Positions 22,189 through 31,097 of a stretch of DNA of 64,000 nt are shown here, piece after piece. Source of the DNA: a virus. The first letter of the stretch is position 1. Each line of letters begins with the position of its first letter. The notes under the pieces were generated by a model. The model was not told where the DNA came from, made no database searches, and saw nothing but the letters and a program-made list of their open reading frames with translations. The stretch covers positions 30,831-94,830 of IMG/VR virus record IMGVR_UViG_3300005529_000003; one strand, given 5' to 3'. Made by a program: the position numbers and the translations under genes.

Positions 22189-23795
22189 TGAGTACTCTCG
22201 AAATCAAATCCGTCTTCCTCTCCGTCGCCGAGAGGGAGAAGAAACTTTCTGAACTCGCGAATCACAAGGACTCGCAGAGTCTTTGTTTCAAAGACGCCTC
22301 TCAGTTCTCCTACACGCTGTCGGAGTCGAAGGGAGGTATTGTCGGTCACGACCACACCGATCCGTCCGTCCTTGAGATCAACGAGAAGGAGATGTGGGCG
22401 GAGTTCAAGCTAACACAACTCCGCAGAGATCACCACGGCGACATCGTCGAGCCGAAGGGCTGTCTGCCCTTCCTCTCGGAGTACGAGAAGAACGCGCAGG
22501 TGTTCTTCAGCCACCGCTCCAGTGATGTACCGATCGCCAAGTCCACCGATGCCAACGGCAAACTTCGCCTGCGAGTCACCGACGAGGACATGGTCGCAAG
22601 GGCGTACTTCCACAACGTCACGCAGGAGAGCGTCGAGGTCTTTAAGCTCATCACGCTCGGGTACTTGAAGGGGGCATCGATCGGCTTCGTGCCCGTCCTC
22701 GGAGAGTGGATCGAAAGGCCCGAACGCAAGAAAGACAAGGACGAAAACAAGAACGAGATCGACTTCGACTTCGGCGGCATCCGTTTCAAGAAGTGGAAAC
22801 TTCTGGAGTGGAGCGTCGTCCCGATCCCCGCCAACGCTGACGCCATTCGCGGCTTCCTGTCACGCGAGAAGTCCCTCTCCCCCATCACCCGCAACTTCCT
22901 CTCTCCTTACGCCGCCGAGAGGAAGGCGTTCCTCTTCCTTCCCGGTCAACTCACCAAAGAGATTCAACATATGTCTGTCGATACGAACACTGAAGAAAAT
23001 AAAATCACAACCGCAGCGGAGGAGCTTACCAAGGCGGTTGAAAACATGGACAAAGTCATTGAGACGATGAAGGACGTCACAAAAAATATCGATTCGATGG
23101 TTGTTGAAGCTACCGTCACTGATAACCCTGAAACGAAGAACGTCGAAGTTGTTGAGAAGGCCGTAGAGAAGAGCGTGGAAGCTACTTCCGCCGCGGAGAT
23201 GAACTCCTCCGACAAGACTCCCAGCGACGACATGCCGTACGGATGCAGCGTCCTCTGCAAGGCTCACGAGCTGCACAAGGCGGCTCATGATCACTTCATG
23301 ACGAGTTACAAGAAGATCGACAACGAGAAGACGATCAAGTTCGTCACCCGTCATGTGAACAAGTTTGCCAAGGCGATGAACGCTCTGTCGAAGTTCGCGG
23401 CAGAGAATTACCCGAAGCACGTCAAGGAGCCGGTCGAAGTCGCGGGCATCGACAACAGCGACGATGACGAACCGGAACACAAGTCGCTCTTTATTGATGA
23501 TTCTCTTGTCGAGGTTGTCGAATTCCTGAAGGAACTCGCGGAGGATAACAAGCTCACGAAGGCCCAGAAAGCCGCGTGCAAGTTGTATTCTCAGTCGCTC
23601 AAATCCGTTAATTTTACCAGTTCACCGGCAAAACCGCAGGAAGTGAAAACGGTTTTCGAGGAAAAAACATCGGCGACCGAAACTCAGACCCCTAACAAGG
23701 AAGAGGCGCATATTGTCAAAGTTCTGGAGAACTGCGAGAAGGTCGATGAGAAGATCAAGAGTTTGTTTTACAAGTTGTTCGGCACAGAGATGTAA
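22188..23795 (+). CDS. prohead protease fused to a scaffold-like domain
   Basis: 535 residues overlapping the portal stop. The first ~240 are an HK97-type (S78) maturation protease: a central strand region with SHRSSDVPIAKS (candidate His) and GYLKGASIGFVPV carrying the GxSxGF serine. The remaining ~275 residues are Glu/Lys/Val-rich, helical and scaffold-like. An in-frame ATG at 22971 (MSVDTNTEENKITTAAEEL), after AAAGAGATTCAACAT, could start a separate scaffold product. The protease matures the capsid; the scaffold part probably drives prohead assembly. Confidence 0.85.
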   Translation: MSTLEIKSVFLSVAEREKKLSELANHKDSQSLCFKDASQFSYTLSESKGGIVGHDHTDPSVLEINEKEMWAEFKLTQLRRDHHGDIVEPKGCLPFLSEYEKNAQVFFSHRSSDVPIAKSTDANGKLRLRVTDEDMVARAYFHNVTQESVEVFKLITLGYLKGASIGFVPVLGEWIERPERKKDKDENKNEIDFDFGGIRFKKWKLLEWSVVPIPANADAIRGFLSREKSLSPITRNFLSPYAAERKAFLFLPGQLTKEIQHMSVDTNTEENKITTAAEELTKAVENMDKVIETMKDVTKNIDSMVVEATVTDNPETKNVEVVEKAVEKSVEATSAAEMNSSDKTPSDDMPYGCSVLCKAHELHKAAHDHFMTSYKKIDNEKTIKFVTRHVNKFAKAMNALSKFAAENYPKHVKEPVEVAGIDNSDDDEPEHKSLFIDDSLVEVVEFLKELAEDNKLTKAQKAACKLYSQSLKSVNFTSSPAKPQEVKTVFEEKTSATETQTPNKEEAHIVKVLENCEKVDEKIKSLFYKLFGTEM

Positions 23796-23881
23796 TCGTG
23801 ATGTATAGAAATTACATGCGTCGTTTTCGTGTTATCATGAAAACTGATTCGTTGTCTTTCTTCCTTTATGTATAGAACTGA

Positions 23882-24202
23882 ATGCCGCCGCCGTCATCGT
23901 CTTCTTCTCGACGTAGTGAGACTTCCGCTAGCAAGACGCAGCAAACTCCTATCTCTTTGTCAGTTAGCCAGAAAGCAACGTCTTCGGCGACTCGAGAAGG
24001 CGAAGCAAGTAAAGAATGCAAGGAATGTAAACACTGGCTGAAGAAGGGCGTCAGTGAGCAGACGCAAGCAGAACTCGGCGACTGCCGTCTCGAGCCCCCT
24101 TTCCTGATCGTCCCTGGAATCCCTCTCACTCAGTTCGGCCCTCTCTCCTTCCACCCCGTCACATCTGGCAGCGACTGCTGCTCTCACTTCACGCAGAAAT
24201 AA
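23882..24202 (+). CDS. small Cys-rich protein between protease and capsid (106 aa)
   Basis: Ser-rich N-terminus, then CKECKHWLKKG, a short gap, GDCRLEPPFLI and finally CCSHF. The C-x-x-C...G-x-C-R...P...C pattern resembles small metal or iron-sulfur-type phage proteins with a C-G-E-F-like ending. The start is uncertain: an overlapping frame begins ATGTATAGA at 23867, but it lacks this Cys pattern. Role unknown. Confidence 0.5.
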   Translation: MPPPSSSSSRRSETSASKTQQTPISLSVSQKATSSATREGEASKECKECKHWLKKGVSEQTQAELGDCRLEPPFLIVPGIPLTQFGPLSFHPVTSGSDCCSHFTQK

Positions 24203-24250
24203 CCAGCGGCACTCATCTCTCGCCGCTCACTTCGGAGAAATCCAACTCTA

Positions 24251-25675
24251 ATGTCCGCAGATAACAAGACTCCTTCCGTTACTGACTCGCTTGCTCAGAA
24301 GGTCGAGTCGCTGGCCGATTCGCAGAAGAAGACCGTTGAGGTCCTCGAGAAACTCGTCGAGAAGACATCCTCGAATGCCGAGCAGAACCGCAAGTCGCTC
24401 TTCGGTGGCGGCGCTCCTAACGTCCGCACTGGCGAGAGCGCTCTAACGAGTCGCGGCTTCAGCTACATGAAGCTGCTCCAGGCGATGTCGAAGATCGTTC
24501 CTTATGAGGACGCGAAGGTCGAGATCGACCTCCACAATCGCCTCCAGAAGCTGTACGTCGATAAGTTCGGCTACCAGAAGGCCGAGACGAACTCGATCCT
24601 CGTCCCCATGTCCTCGTCCTTCCTGGCGATCAGTTGCCCGGAAGAGCGGCAGTTCAGCGAGGAAGTCGGCCAGGTCGTCAAGGCCGGTCTGCACGGGCTC
24701 GACTGGCATGAGTACGTCGCTCTTCGCAAGACGCTGTCGTGGACGGACGAGTCTGCTCTCGGTTCGTTCGTCGCCCCGCCGATCCAGGGCGAACTGATCG
24801 AGCTGTTCCGCAACCGTGAAGTCTTCATGCGGGCGGGGGCTCGTGCGATGCCGATGCCGCCCAACGGCCGCATTGTCTTCCCCCGTCACACCGGGCCGTC
24901 GAGTGCCTACTTCATCGGCGAGAACACGTCGATCACCACGAGCGAGCAGACCTCCGGCGATCTGACCCTCCAGGCGAAGAAACTCGCCGCCCGCGTCACC
25001 GTCCCCAACGAGCTGTTCCGCTTTAGCTCCGTCAGCATGGAGATGTTCCTCCGCGACGATATCGCGAAGGTCTGCTCCCTGAAGCTCGATAGCGCCCTGC
25101 TCCAGGGCGTCGGCAGCACGGTCGCTCCCAAGGGCCTCATCAACTACTCCGGCATCAATACCCACACCGCTCTTACTGTTGGCGCGAACGGCAACACCTT
25201 CCAGCCGGAAGACGTCGCCACGATGATCTCGAAGGTCGAGGAGCAGAACGCCGTCTTCAAGGGCTTCGTGATGCGCCCGCAGCTTTGGGGTGGGATCGTC
25301 AACCGCCGATCGGACGCTGTCAACGCGGGCGATTCGAAGGGGCCATTCGTTTTCAACTACCTGCGTGGCTACGAGCAGAGTCAGAAGCTCGAGAATGGCA
25401 CCGACGCCAACCTCTACGGCTACCCGGTGTGGAAGAGTACGAACATCTCCAACACCCGCTCGAAGGGGAGTGCCTCGAACCTGACCTACATCCTCGGCGG
25501 CGACTTCAACGACTACGTCCTCGCGATGAGTGCCGTCATGGAGTTCGCCATCAACACGCAGGGTGACACGGTCTTCGCCAACGACCAGACGCAGATCCGC
25601 GCCATCATGATGTGTGACGGCGGGCCTCGCCACGAGGCTTCGTTCATCCTCTGCGATAACCTGCTGAACGCCTAA
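24251..25675 (+). CDS. major capsid protein (HK97 fold)
   Basis: 474 residues. A ~115-residue N-terminal helical delta-type region (AQKVESLADSQKKTVEVLEK) is followed by the HK97-fold core: GSFVAPPIQGELIELFRNRE, IVFPRHTGPSSAYFIGEN, a beta hinge, LDSALLQGVGSTVAPKGL and a C-terminal beta domain ending HEASFILCDNLLNA. The delta region is presumably removed by the protease encoded upstream. It assembles the icosahedral shell. Only a distant GGAG precedes the ATG. Confidence 0.95.
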   Translation: MSADNKTPSVTDSLAQKVESLADSQKKTVEVLEKLVEKTSSNAEQNRKSLFGGGAPNVRTGESALTSRGFSYMKLLQAMSKIVPYEDAKVEIDLHNRLQKLYVDKFGYQKAETNSILVPMSSSFLAISCPEERQFSEEVGQVVKAGLHGLDWHEYVALRKTLSWTDESALGSFVAPPIQGELIELFRNREVFMRAGARAMPMPPNGRIVFPRHTGPSSAYFIGENTSITTSEQTSGDLTLQAKKLAARVTVPNELFRFSSVSMEMFLRDDIAKVCSLKLDSALLQGVGSTVAPKGLINYSGINTHTALTVGANGNTFQPEDVATMISKVEEQNAVFKGFVMRPQLWGGIVNRRSDAVNAGDSKGPFVFNYLRGYEQSQKLENGTDANLYGYPVWKSTNISNTRSKGSASNLTYILGGDFNDYVLAMSAVMEFAINTQGDTVFANDQTQIRAIMMCDGGPRHEASFILCDNLLNA

Positions 25676-25723
25676 GCAGTCAGCTTTTTCTAACAAACTC
25701 ACTTATCTCGGAGAAAGCTGATA

Positions 25724-26389
25724 ATGGCAGATCTCTCTAAACTTCAGACGGACGGTGGGCAGAAGACCGCCGCCGTTGCCGCGGGCTCTGGTGCTGCCGA
25801 CGTCGTCGTCAGCGCCAAGCCTGGCCGCATCAATCGTATCGTCATCACCACCGCAGGGACGGCCTCTCTCGAACTCTACGACCACGCTTCCGCCACGGCG
25901 GGTGCGAAGCTCGTATGGAAGAGTGGGGCTACGCCGGCTGTTGATACCGACAACAAGACGCTGGACATCCCTGTCGCCAACGGCATCGTCGCCCTTCAAG
26001 CAAGCGGAACGGCCGCTGTCACGATCTACTTCACGGAGGACGAGGTCGCTGGCACTGGCGAGTCGGCCGACAAATCTCACCCCGTCGCTCTTGGCGGACA
26101 CTACACGTCCTACCACGCCGCCGGGAGTTCCGGAGCGGGTGCTGCTCTTGCCGAGCAGGGTCGTCTCTGCCGACTTGTCGTCCTCTCGTCTGGCTCCGCC
26201 GCGACGGTGATCTACGACAACGACGACGCTGCTTCAGGGACGAAGGTCTTCACGCTGAAGGCCAACCCGACCGTCGGTGCGGTCTACGACATCCAGGCCC
26301 CCTGTGCGGCCGGCATCTACGTCGCCGGCGCGACGAACACTTCTGCCCTCCTCATCACTTACTCGAAGAACGCAGCCAACGGTCGGTAA
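25724..26389 (+). CDS. duplicated beta-domain head decoration candidate (221 aa)
   Basis: Directly after the capsid gene. Two related halves: residues ~33-105 (GRINRIVITTAGTASLELYD...WKSGATPAV) and ~145-215 (GRLCRLVVLSSGSAATVIYD...LKANPTVGAV...LLITYS). Each is a small Gly/Ala/Thr-rich beta sandwich. The duplication and position fit a capsid decoration protein. No family name is certain. Confidence 0.6.
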   Translation: MADLSKLQTDGGQKTAAVAAGSGAADVVVSAKPGRINRIVITTAGTASLELYDHASATAGAKLVWKSGATPAVDTDNKTLDIPVANGIVALQASGTAAVTIYFTEDEVAGTGESADKSHPVALGGHYTSYHAAGSSGAGAALAEQGRLCRLVVLSSGSAATVIYDNDDAASGTKVFTLKANPTVGAVYDIQAPCAAGIYVAGATNTSALLITYSKNAANGR

Positions 26390-26435
26390 ACCGCTAACTT
26401 TTCTCGAAGATACTAAACACAAGAAAGATACATAA

Positions 26436-26876
26436 ATGAGCGCGACGTTTTTAGTTGACCTCGCCCACACGCTCGAGGGCGACGTCTCCATTGCTCCGCA
26501 GAACTACTCCACGGCGGGCACGAAGACTGGCAGCTTTGTTGATCTCCTCGGCTCCGACGGCCCGGTTCATGCTTTCGTCATGACGGGGGATTGCGGCGAT
26601 GCCGACACGAGCTTCTATGTGAAGCTTCAGGAGTCCGTTGATGGAACGAACGACATCACAGATGTCGCCGACTCTACCTCCTCGACTTACTCGGGAGCGA
26701 GCGGCATGGACAACCTTCTCTTTGCCGTCTCCACGAACAAGCGTACCAAGCGTTACGTTCGGGCTGCTGTCGTGATCGCGACGTCCGGTACGGCTGATGT
26801 GGATATTGCCGTTGGCGTCTTCGGTCGGAAGAAGATTGCTGGCAGCGGTGCCGGAACTTACACGACTGTTTCGTAA
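26436..26876 (+). CDS. head-associated beta-rich protein (146 aa)
   Basis: Gly/Asp/Thr/Ser-rich, beta-type product (SFYVKLQESVDGTNDITDVA; YVRAAVVIATSGTADVDIAV) ending VFGRKKI plus a Gly/Thr tail. The pattern (value, variance-like strands, then IAVGVFGRKK) is common in small virion proteins encoded just after capsid genes. Probably a decoration or minor head protein. No Shine-Dalgarno; ATAAATG start. Confidence 0.6.
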   Translation: MSATFLVDLAHTLEGDVSIAPQNYSTAGTKTGSFVDLLGSDGPVHAFVMTGDCGDADTSFYVKLQESVDGTNDITDVADSTSSTYSGASGMDNLLFAVSTNKRTKRYVRAAVVIATSGTADVDIAVGVFGRKKIAGSGAGTYTTVS

Positions 26877-26931
26877 CGAAGTCACTTCCACGCGAGTATT
26901 CTAGAACTCGCAAGTCACTTCCCCTTCGAAA

Positions 26932-27021
26932 CCCTCGCGACCGACTTCATTTCTTACTCGTAAACTTCTCACCAATCCTCTCTCCTTCAAGTTTTACGAG
27001 TAGACAAGTCGGTCGCGGGGG
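26932..27021 (+). repeat. 90-nt two-tier stem-loop before the connector gene
   Basis: Outer arms CCCTCGCGACCGACTT / AAGTCGGTCGCGGGGG (15 of 16 paired plus one G-T). Inner arms TACTCGTAAACTT / AAGTTTTACGAGTA have one bulge. The loop is ~21 nt and pyrimidine-rich. It lies 12 bases before the ATG of the head-tail connector gene and has no T-run, so it is probably an RNA processing, stability or translation element in the late transcript. Confidence 0.8.
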
Positions 27022-27033
27022 TTCATCTCTTTC

Positions 27034-27696
27034 ATGGCTCTGACAACGCTCCTGAAGATGAAGTCCTTCCTGGGTATCACGTCCACGACGCAGGATACTC
27101 AGCTCGATGCTCTTCGTGCGGCTGCGGAGCAAGCCATCAAGACGGAACTCGATCGCGACCTTGAAGCAAACCCCCTGACGGAGTACTATTCGGGCACAGG
27201 CACTCGCGTTCTCTGCCTTCGGGAAACTCCCGTCGCCTCCATATCCTCGATTCATATCGACTTCTCAGGTTACTACGGACAGAACACCGACAGCAATTTC
27301 CCCTCTTCAACTCTCCTCACTGCTGGCAAGGACTACGCACTCAGGATCGATCGTGGCGGCATGAGTTACTCGGGCATCGTCGAGCGAATTGGCACGGTGT
27401 GGTCGGAACTCAACCGCTCGTACACGCAGGCCCACGTCACGCAGGAAGTTGCTCCAGCTATCGGCAACATCAAGGTCAGTTACACGGCAGGCTTCACGAC
27501 GATTCCCGAAGACATTCAGTACTGTGTCGCCCTCGTCGTTCGCAGGATGCAGCAGAACGCTCAGTACGGTTACTTCCTTGCGTCCGAGAAGCTCCGCGAC
27601 TACACCTATCACCTCCTTCCACTTGCCAAGAAGGCGATTAGCGAGGTTGGCTCTGTGGAGCGAACGCTTCGTGTGTACAAGAAGGTGCCGTGGTAA
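27034..27696 (+). CDS. head-tail connector protein (gp6/Ad1-like)
   Basis: 220 residues. An N-terminal helical bundle (LLKMKSFLGITSTTQDTQLD...LRAAAEQAIKTELDR) is followed by a beta insertion and C-terminal helices (YCVALVVRRMQQNAQYGYFL). This is the layout of phage_connect_1/gp6-like adaptor proteins that dock on the portal after packaging. The position after the head genes agrees. Confidence 0.8.
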   Translation: MALTTLLKMKSFLGITSTTQDTQLDALRAAAEQAIKTELDRDLEANPLTEYYSGTGTRVLCLRETPVASISSIHIDFSGYYGQNTDSNFPSSTLLTAGKDYALRIDRGGMSYSGIVERIGTVWSELNRSYTQAHVTQEVAPAIGNIKVSYTAGFTTIPEDIQYCVALVVRRMQQNAQYGYFLASEKLRDYTYHLLPLAKKAISEVGSVERTLRVYKKVPW

Positions 27697-28517
27697 TGTC
27701 TTCACAAAGACTCTTTCTTGAAGCCGTCAGTGTTTGCATCGGTTACGGCGACTTCCTGTCGGTCACACTACCGAAGAATCAGCCGATTTTTGATCACCTT
27801 GTCATCGTGACCTCGCCAGAAGACGAGGAGACACGCGAGGTTTGTCGCAAGCACAGCGTTCGCTGTTTATTGACAAACGACCACAAGAAGAACGACGACG
27901 TCTTCAATAAAGGCCGGTGTATTCAGCGAGGGCTTGATCAGCTCTCTTACGGAGGCTGGGTCGTTCACATGGATGCCGACATTGTTCTTCCAGAGAGAAC
28001 CAGGAAGGTACTTGAGTGGGCGGATCTCGAGGAGGACTGCATTTATGGATGTGATCGCGGCATGGTGAAGTCCTGGGATCACTGGCAGCGCGTCCTGGCG
28101 AGCGGTTGGCTGACGCATGACTACCACTGCCGTGTGAACCCTCCCCCCGACACGGCCATTGGTACGAGGTGGGCTTCCCCCGAACACGGCTACGTCCCGA
28201 TCGGCTTCTTTCAGCTCTGGCACGGGCCTTCTTCCCTCTATCGCGGTACTCACGCCCGCCCTTACCCACAGCACCACCAGGACGCCGCCCGCGGTGACGT
28301 TCAGCACGCCCTTCAGTGGGATCGTTGCAAGCGAGTTCTACTCCCCGAGCTGATCGTCCTCCACCTGGAGAGCGAGCCTGCAAAGCTTGGAGCGAACTGG
28401 AAGGGAAGAACAACTGCGCGTTTCGTTCCAGGCGGGCCTGTAAGACGTCCAACTCCTTCTCCTTCTTCTCCTCCTTCTCCTCCTCCTCTTCCTCCTGTTG
28501 ACGTACGAGTGTCCTAA
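27696..28517 (+). CDS. glycosyltransferase-fold (GT-A-like) protein
   Basis: The start chosen is the ATG at 27696, overlapping the previous stop as TAATG. Residues 1-100 have a Rossmann-like GT-A start (FDHLVIVTSPEDEETREVC, then strand and helix) leading to WVVHMDADIVLP, with a DAD metal-binding motif at 93-95. The C-terminal half has aromatic and His-rich motifs (GFFQLWHGPSSLYRG) and a long Pro/Ser tail. It may glycosylate a virion protein or another substrate; the donor is unknown. It sits in the middle of the head-tail joining genes. Confidence 0.7.
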   Translation: MSSQRLFLEAVSVCIGYGDFLSVTLPKNQPIFDHLVIVTSPEDEETREVCRKHSVRCLLTNDHKKNDDVFNKGRCIQRGLDQLSYGGWVVHMDADIVLPERTRKVLEWADLEEDCIYGCDRGMVKSWDHWQRVLASGWLTHDYHCRVNPPPDTAIGTRWASPEHGYVPIGFFQLWHGPSSLYRGTHARPYPQHHQDAARGDVQHALQWDRCKRVLLPELIVLHLESEPAKLGANWKGRTTARFVPGGPVRRPTPSPSSPPSPPPLPPVDVRVS

Positions 28518-28519
28518 CG

Positions 28520-28900
28520 ATGGCTTCCACACCCGCTTCACACGGCTCCAACAGGACAATCGAGCAAACGGCCGTCCGCCTTACCGCTGCGGATCTGCCG
28601 AATGATTACGAACTTGAACTGAAGGCCGCTGCTGGCAACGGCGGAATCATCTACGTCGGCCTCGGTAACACAGTCACGGCTGGGAGCGATGCTGGCTTTG
28701 ACGGCTTCCCTCTTTCTGCCAATCAGTCCTTGAGTATTCCGAAGGCGCTGGTGGCTCTCACCTCTGACGTGTGGCTTATCGGCTCTGCCGGCACTCAGGT
28801 CGTTTACTGGATGCTCCATAACCAAGTCACTCCCGAACGCCTTGCCTGGGCACTCGACTTCTCTTCGCCTGGCACTTCGGGCTATCTTCCTCTCCTTTAA
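28520..28900 (+). CDS. small virion protein candidate (126 aa)
   Basis: Beta-rich product: LPNDYELELKAAAGNGGIIY, VGLGNTVTAGSDAGF, FPLSANQSLSIPKALVALTSDVW. This type is often annotated as a minor head or decoration protein encoded near connectors. No ribosome site; it starts three bases after the preceding stop. Confidence 0.55.
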   Translation: MASTPASHGSNRTIEQTAVRLTAADLPNDYELELKAAAGNGGIIYVGLGNTVTAGSDAGFDGFPLSANQSLSIPKALVALTSDVWLIGSAGTQVVYWMLHNQVTPERLAWALDFSSPGTSGYLPLL

Positions 28901-28923
28901 GAATTAAGAATACGAGAACATAA

Positions 28924-29940
28924 ATGGCGAACATTCCTGTCAAGGATGCCCTTGGCGCAACGGATTATCTGAAGTCTTCTGGTGCAGGCTCGGATGGCGA
29001 TCCCTTCATCCCGCAGAACACAACCACGCTTCTTGCTGGTTCTGCGGCGGTCGGTACTGTCGGCGTCACCAGCGTTGTAACTGGCGTTGCTGCGACCTCT
29101 CTTGGTAAGGCTGAAGACGCTGCTCACAGTTCGGGCGATGTTGGTGTCATGATGCTCGCCGTGCGCGAGGCATCTGCTACCGATCTTTCCGCAGGGAACA
29201 CGGACGGAGATTATGAACCCCTTCAGGTCGATGCGAGCGGCCGTCTGTGGGTTAACGCGGGTGCCGTCACCCCAGGTACTTCTGCTGCTAATCTTGGCAA
29301 GGCAGAGGACGCTGCGCATTCGAGCGGTGATACGGGCGTCATGATGCTTGCCGTTCGGGAAGCCACGGCTACAGATCTCTCTGCCGGTAATAGTGACGGT
29401 GATTATGAGCCACTCCAGGTGGACGCCAGCGGGCGACTCTGGACGCACGCTGGCGTTATCGACGCAGGCGAGACGCATGTCAGCGACCCCCGCGACGTTA
29501 TTTCCGTCACACCGACCGTCAGTGCTTCTTCTGCCTACACTGCTGGTGATGCTGTCGGTGGCAAGCAAACCCTCACTTCCGCGGCTCGCGTCAGCGGCGG
29601 CAAGCCAATGCTTGAATCGTTGACGATTATCGACAAGGGCAATCAGAAGGCTGCCCTGACGATCCTCTTCTTCGACGCCGACCCTTCCGCCGCGACGATC
29701 ACGGACAACTCCGCCTTCGCCTGGAGTACCGACATCGCGAAGTTCGTCGGCAAGATTGATGTCGTCACGGGCGACTACCAGACGATCGACTCAAAAGCTG
29801 TCGCGACGATTGAGAACCTTGGACTCATCCTGAAGGCGAACGGCTCCGCCAACCTCTACGCTGCGGTTCTGACGACTGGCACGCCGACTTACGCTTCTAC
29901 GAGCGACTTGATCTTCCGCTACGCCTTCCTCCAGAACTAA
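28924..29940 (+). CDS. virion protein with internal tandem repeat (338 aa)
   Basis: Residues ~58-115 and ~118-175 are near-identical repeats with landmarks LGKAEDAAHSSGD(V/T)GVMMLA, VREA.ATDLSAGN.DGDYEP and LQVDASGRLW. This repeat is widespread in phage virion proteins and may mediate host or carbohydrate contacts. The C-terminal ~150 residues form a separate beta domain (LESLTIIDKGNQKAALTILF). It probably decorates the head or neck. The DNA of the two repeats is also close enough to recombine. Confidence 0.65.
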   Translation: MANIPVKDALGATDYLKSSGAGSDGDPFIPQNTTTLLAGSAAVGTVGVTSVVTGVAATSLGKAEDAAHSSGDVGVMMLAVREASATDLSAGNTDGDYEPLQVDASGRLWVNAGAVTPGTSAANLGKAEDAAHSSGDTGVMMLAVREATATDLSAGNSDGDYEPLQVDASGRLWTHAGVIDAGETHVSDPRDVISVTPTVSASSAYTAGDAVGGKQTLTSAARVSGGKPMLESLTIIDKGNQKAALTILFFDADPSAATITDNSAFAWSTDIAKFVGKIDVVTGDYQTIDSKAVATIENLGLILKANGSANLYAAVLTTGTPTYASTSDLIFRYAFLQN

Positions 29941-29963
29941 TTTTCTTTGTCGTTGTCGTGGCG

Positions 29964-30314
29964 ATGACCAACCTCCGAAACTTCACTCTCCAGACTGTCC
30001 TCGTGCAACGTCCGCGTTACACGAAGGACGATTCGGGGGCAGGCCGGCAGCAGTTTTTCCAGGTTAGTGCGAGTGAGATTCCCTGTTCGATTCAGCCGGC
30101 GGGCGGCGGTACGAGTTACTTCTTCGGGGAAAGGCAGACGACGAACGAGTTCTTCGTCTACTTCGACACCGATCCAGGAATTCAACGCGGCGACCGCTTG
30201 CAAGACCAGGACGGGATTTACTACTCAGTGACAAACTGGGAGAACATTGCCGGCCGCTCTCAAATCTGGGTCGCGCGCGCGACTCAACTCAACGCCTCCT
30301 CTCCTCTTACTTGA
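29964..30314 (+). CDS. head closure (head-tail joining) protein
   Basis: 116 residues. Beta-barrel type: FTLQTVLVQRPRYTKDDSG at the start, then IPCSIQPAGGG, FFVYFDTDPGIQRGDRLQDQ and YYSVTNWENIAGR. This is the pattern of HK97 gp7/SPP1 gp16-like stoppers that close the portal after packaging (I-x-R-G-D-R-L, Y-x-V). Position in the connector block agrees. The ATG at 29964 is preferred to a GTG two codons upstream. Confidence 0.75.
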   Translation: MTNLRNFTLQTVLVQRPRYTKDDSGAGRQQFFQVSASEIPCSIQPAGGGTSYFFGERQTTNEFFVYFDTDPGIQRGDRLQDQDGIYYSVTNWENIAGRSQIWVARATQLNASSPLT

Positions 30315-30322
30315 TTCAGTAA

Positions 30323-31021
30323 ATGCCTTCTTACCTCACACAACCCGGACTTAGCCTCGCGAGGACGTCGAACACGTCCTTTTCGGCTTCCATCTCCGGT
30401 GATGGGGGGAATACGCACCGGCTCTTTTACCGCAAGATTGGCGACTTGCTCGACACGACAGGGCCTACTCTTGTCGGGAGCGGGTCTGTCAACGTCCTCG
30501 GGCTAACGAGTCAGGGGCAATATCTCGCCTATGTCGTCGCGGATGACGGCATCTCCTCTTACTCCAGGCCGACATTCAAGGCCGTCTCACTCGCTGCGAC
30601 AGACTCGCTTACCGGAGCGATGATCGCGAGATTCGACGCCAACCCGATCACTGTCGAGATGATCACGGGGGGCATGTGGGCAGGCGAAGTTCCTGAGCAT
30701 GTCGAGCCTCCCTACTGTCACATCGAGCAGTCTGTCGCCACCACGCTCCCGAACTTCGTCGATGAGATAGAGTTCTCTCGGGTGCTGGTGCAGGTCTTTG
30801 CTCTGGGTTACGACAACTGTTACAAGGCAGTCCGGCAACTCAAGTCCACTTACGACTATCAGTCCCTCACCTTCTCTTCCTTCGCCGGCACTGTCGGCAT
30901 CTGGCCTCTTAGCTGGCGAGTCTATAACGAACGCCGCCGCTGGCGAGACAACGAGGTCATTCACCGCGGCGTCCTCACATGGCGCGTCGGGGCTGAAAAG
31001 CCGCGAGCTTCTAACGCTTAA
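30323..31021 (+). CDS. tail terminator/completion candidate with Ig-like N-terminal domain
   Basis: Two parts. Residues 1-90 are a fibronectin-III-like or Ig-like domain (LARTSNTSFSASISGDGGNT; GQYLAYVVADDGISSYSRP). Residues 95-232 look like a tail-terminator or minor-tail U-type domain (MIARFDANPITVEM...PPYCHIEQS...FSRVLVQVFALGYDN...AVRQLKSTYDYQ). The fusion of an adhesion domain to a completion protein is uncommon. Confidence 0.6.
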   Translation: MPSYLTQPGLSLARTSNTSFSASISGDGGNTHRLFYRKIGDLLDTTGPTLVGSGSVNVLGLTSQGQYLAYVVADDGISSYSRPTFKAVSLAATDSLTGAMIARFDANPITVEMITGGMWAGEVPEHVEPPYCHIEQSVATTLPNFVDEIEFSRVLVQVFALGYDNCYKAVRQLKSTYDYQSLTFSSFAGTVGIWPLSWRVYNERRRWRDNEVIHRGVLTWRVGAEKPRASNA

Positions 31022-31097
31022 CACGCTTAAATCACTTCTTTCTTTCGATCCCTTCTTCGATCACTTCTTCGTTTAACGAAAGACAAATACACTTCTC

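Noticed and set aside
24443-25702. 419-codon open frame on the minus strand
   Set aside because: Antisense of the major capsid gene; it arises from the strong third-position bias, reads as Arg/Asp/Val-rich sequence and has no ribosome site.
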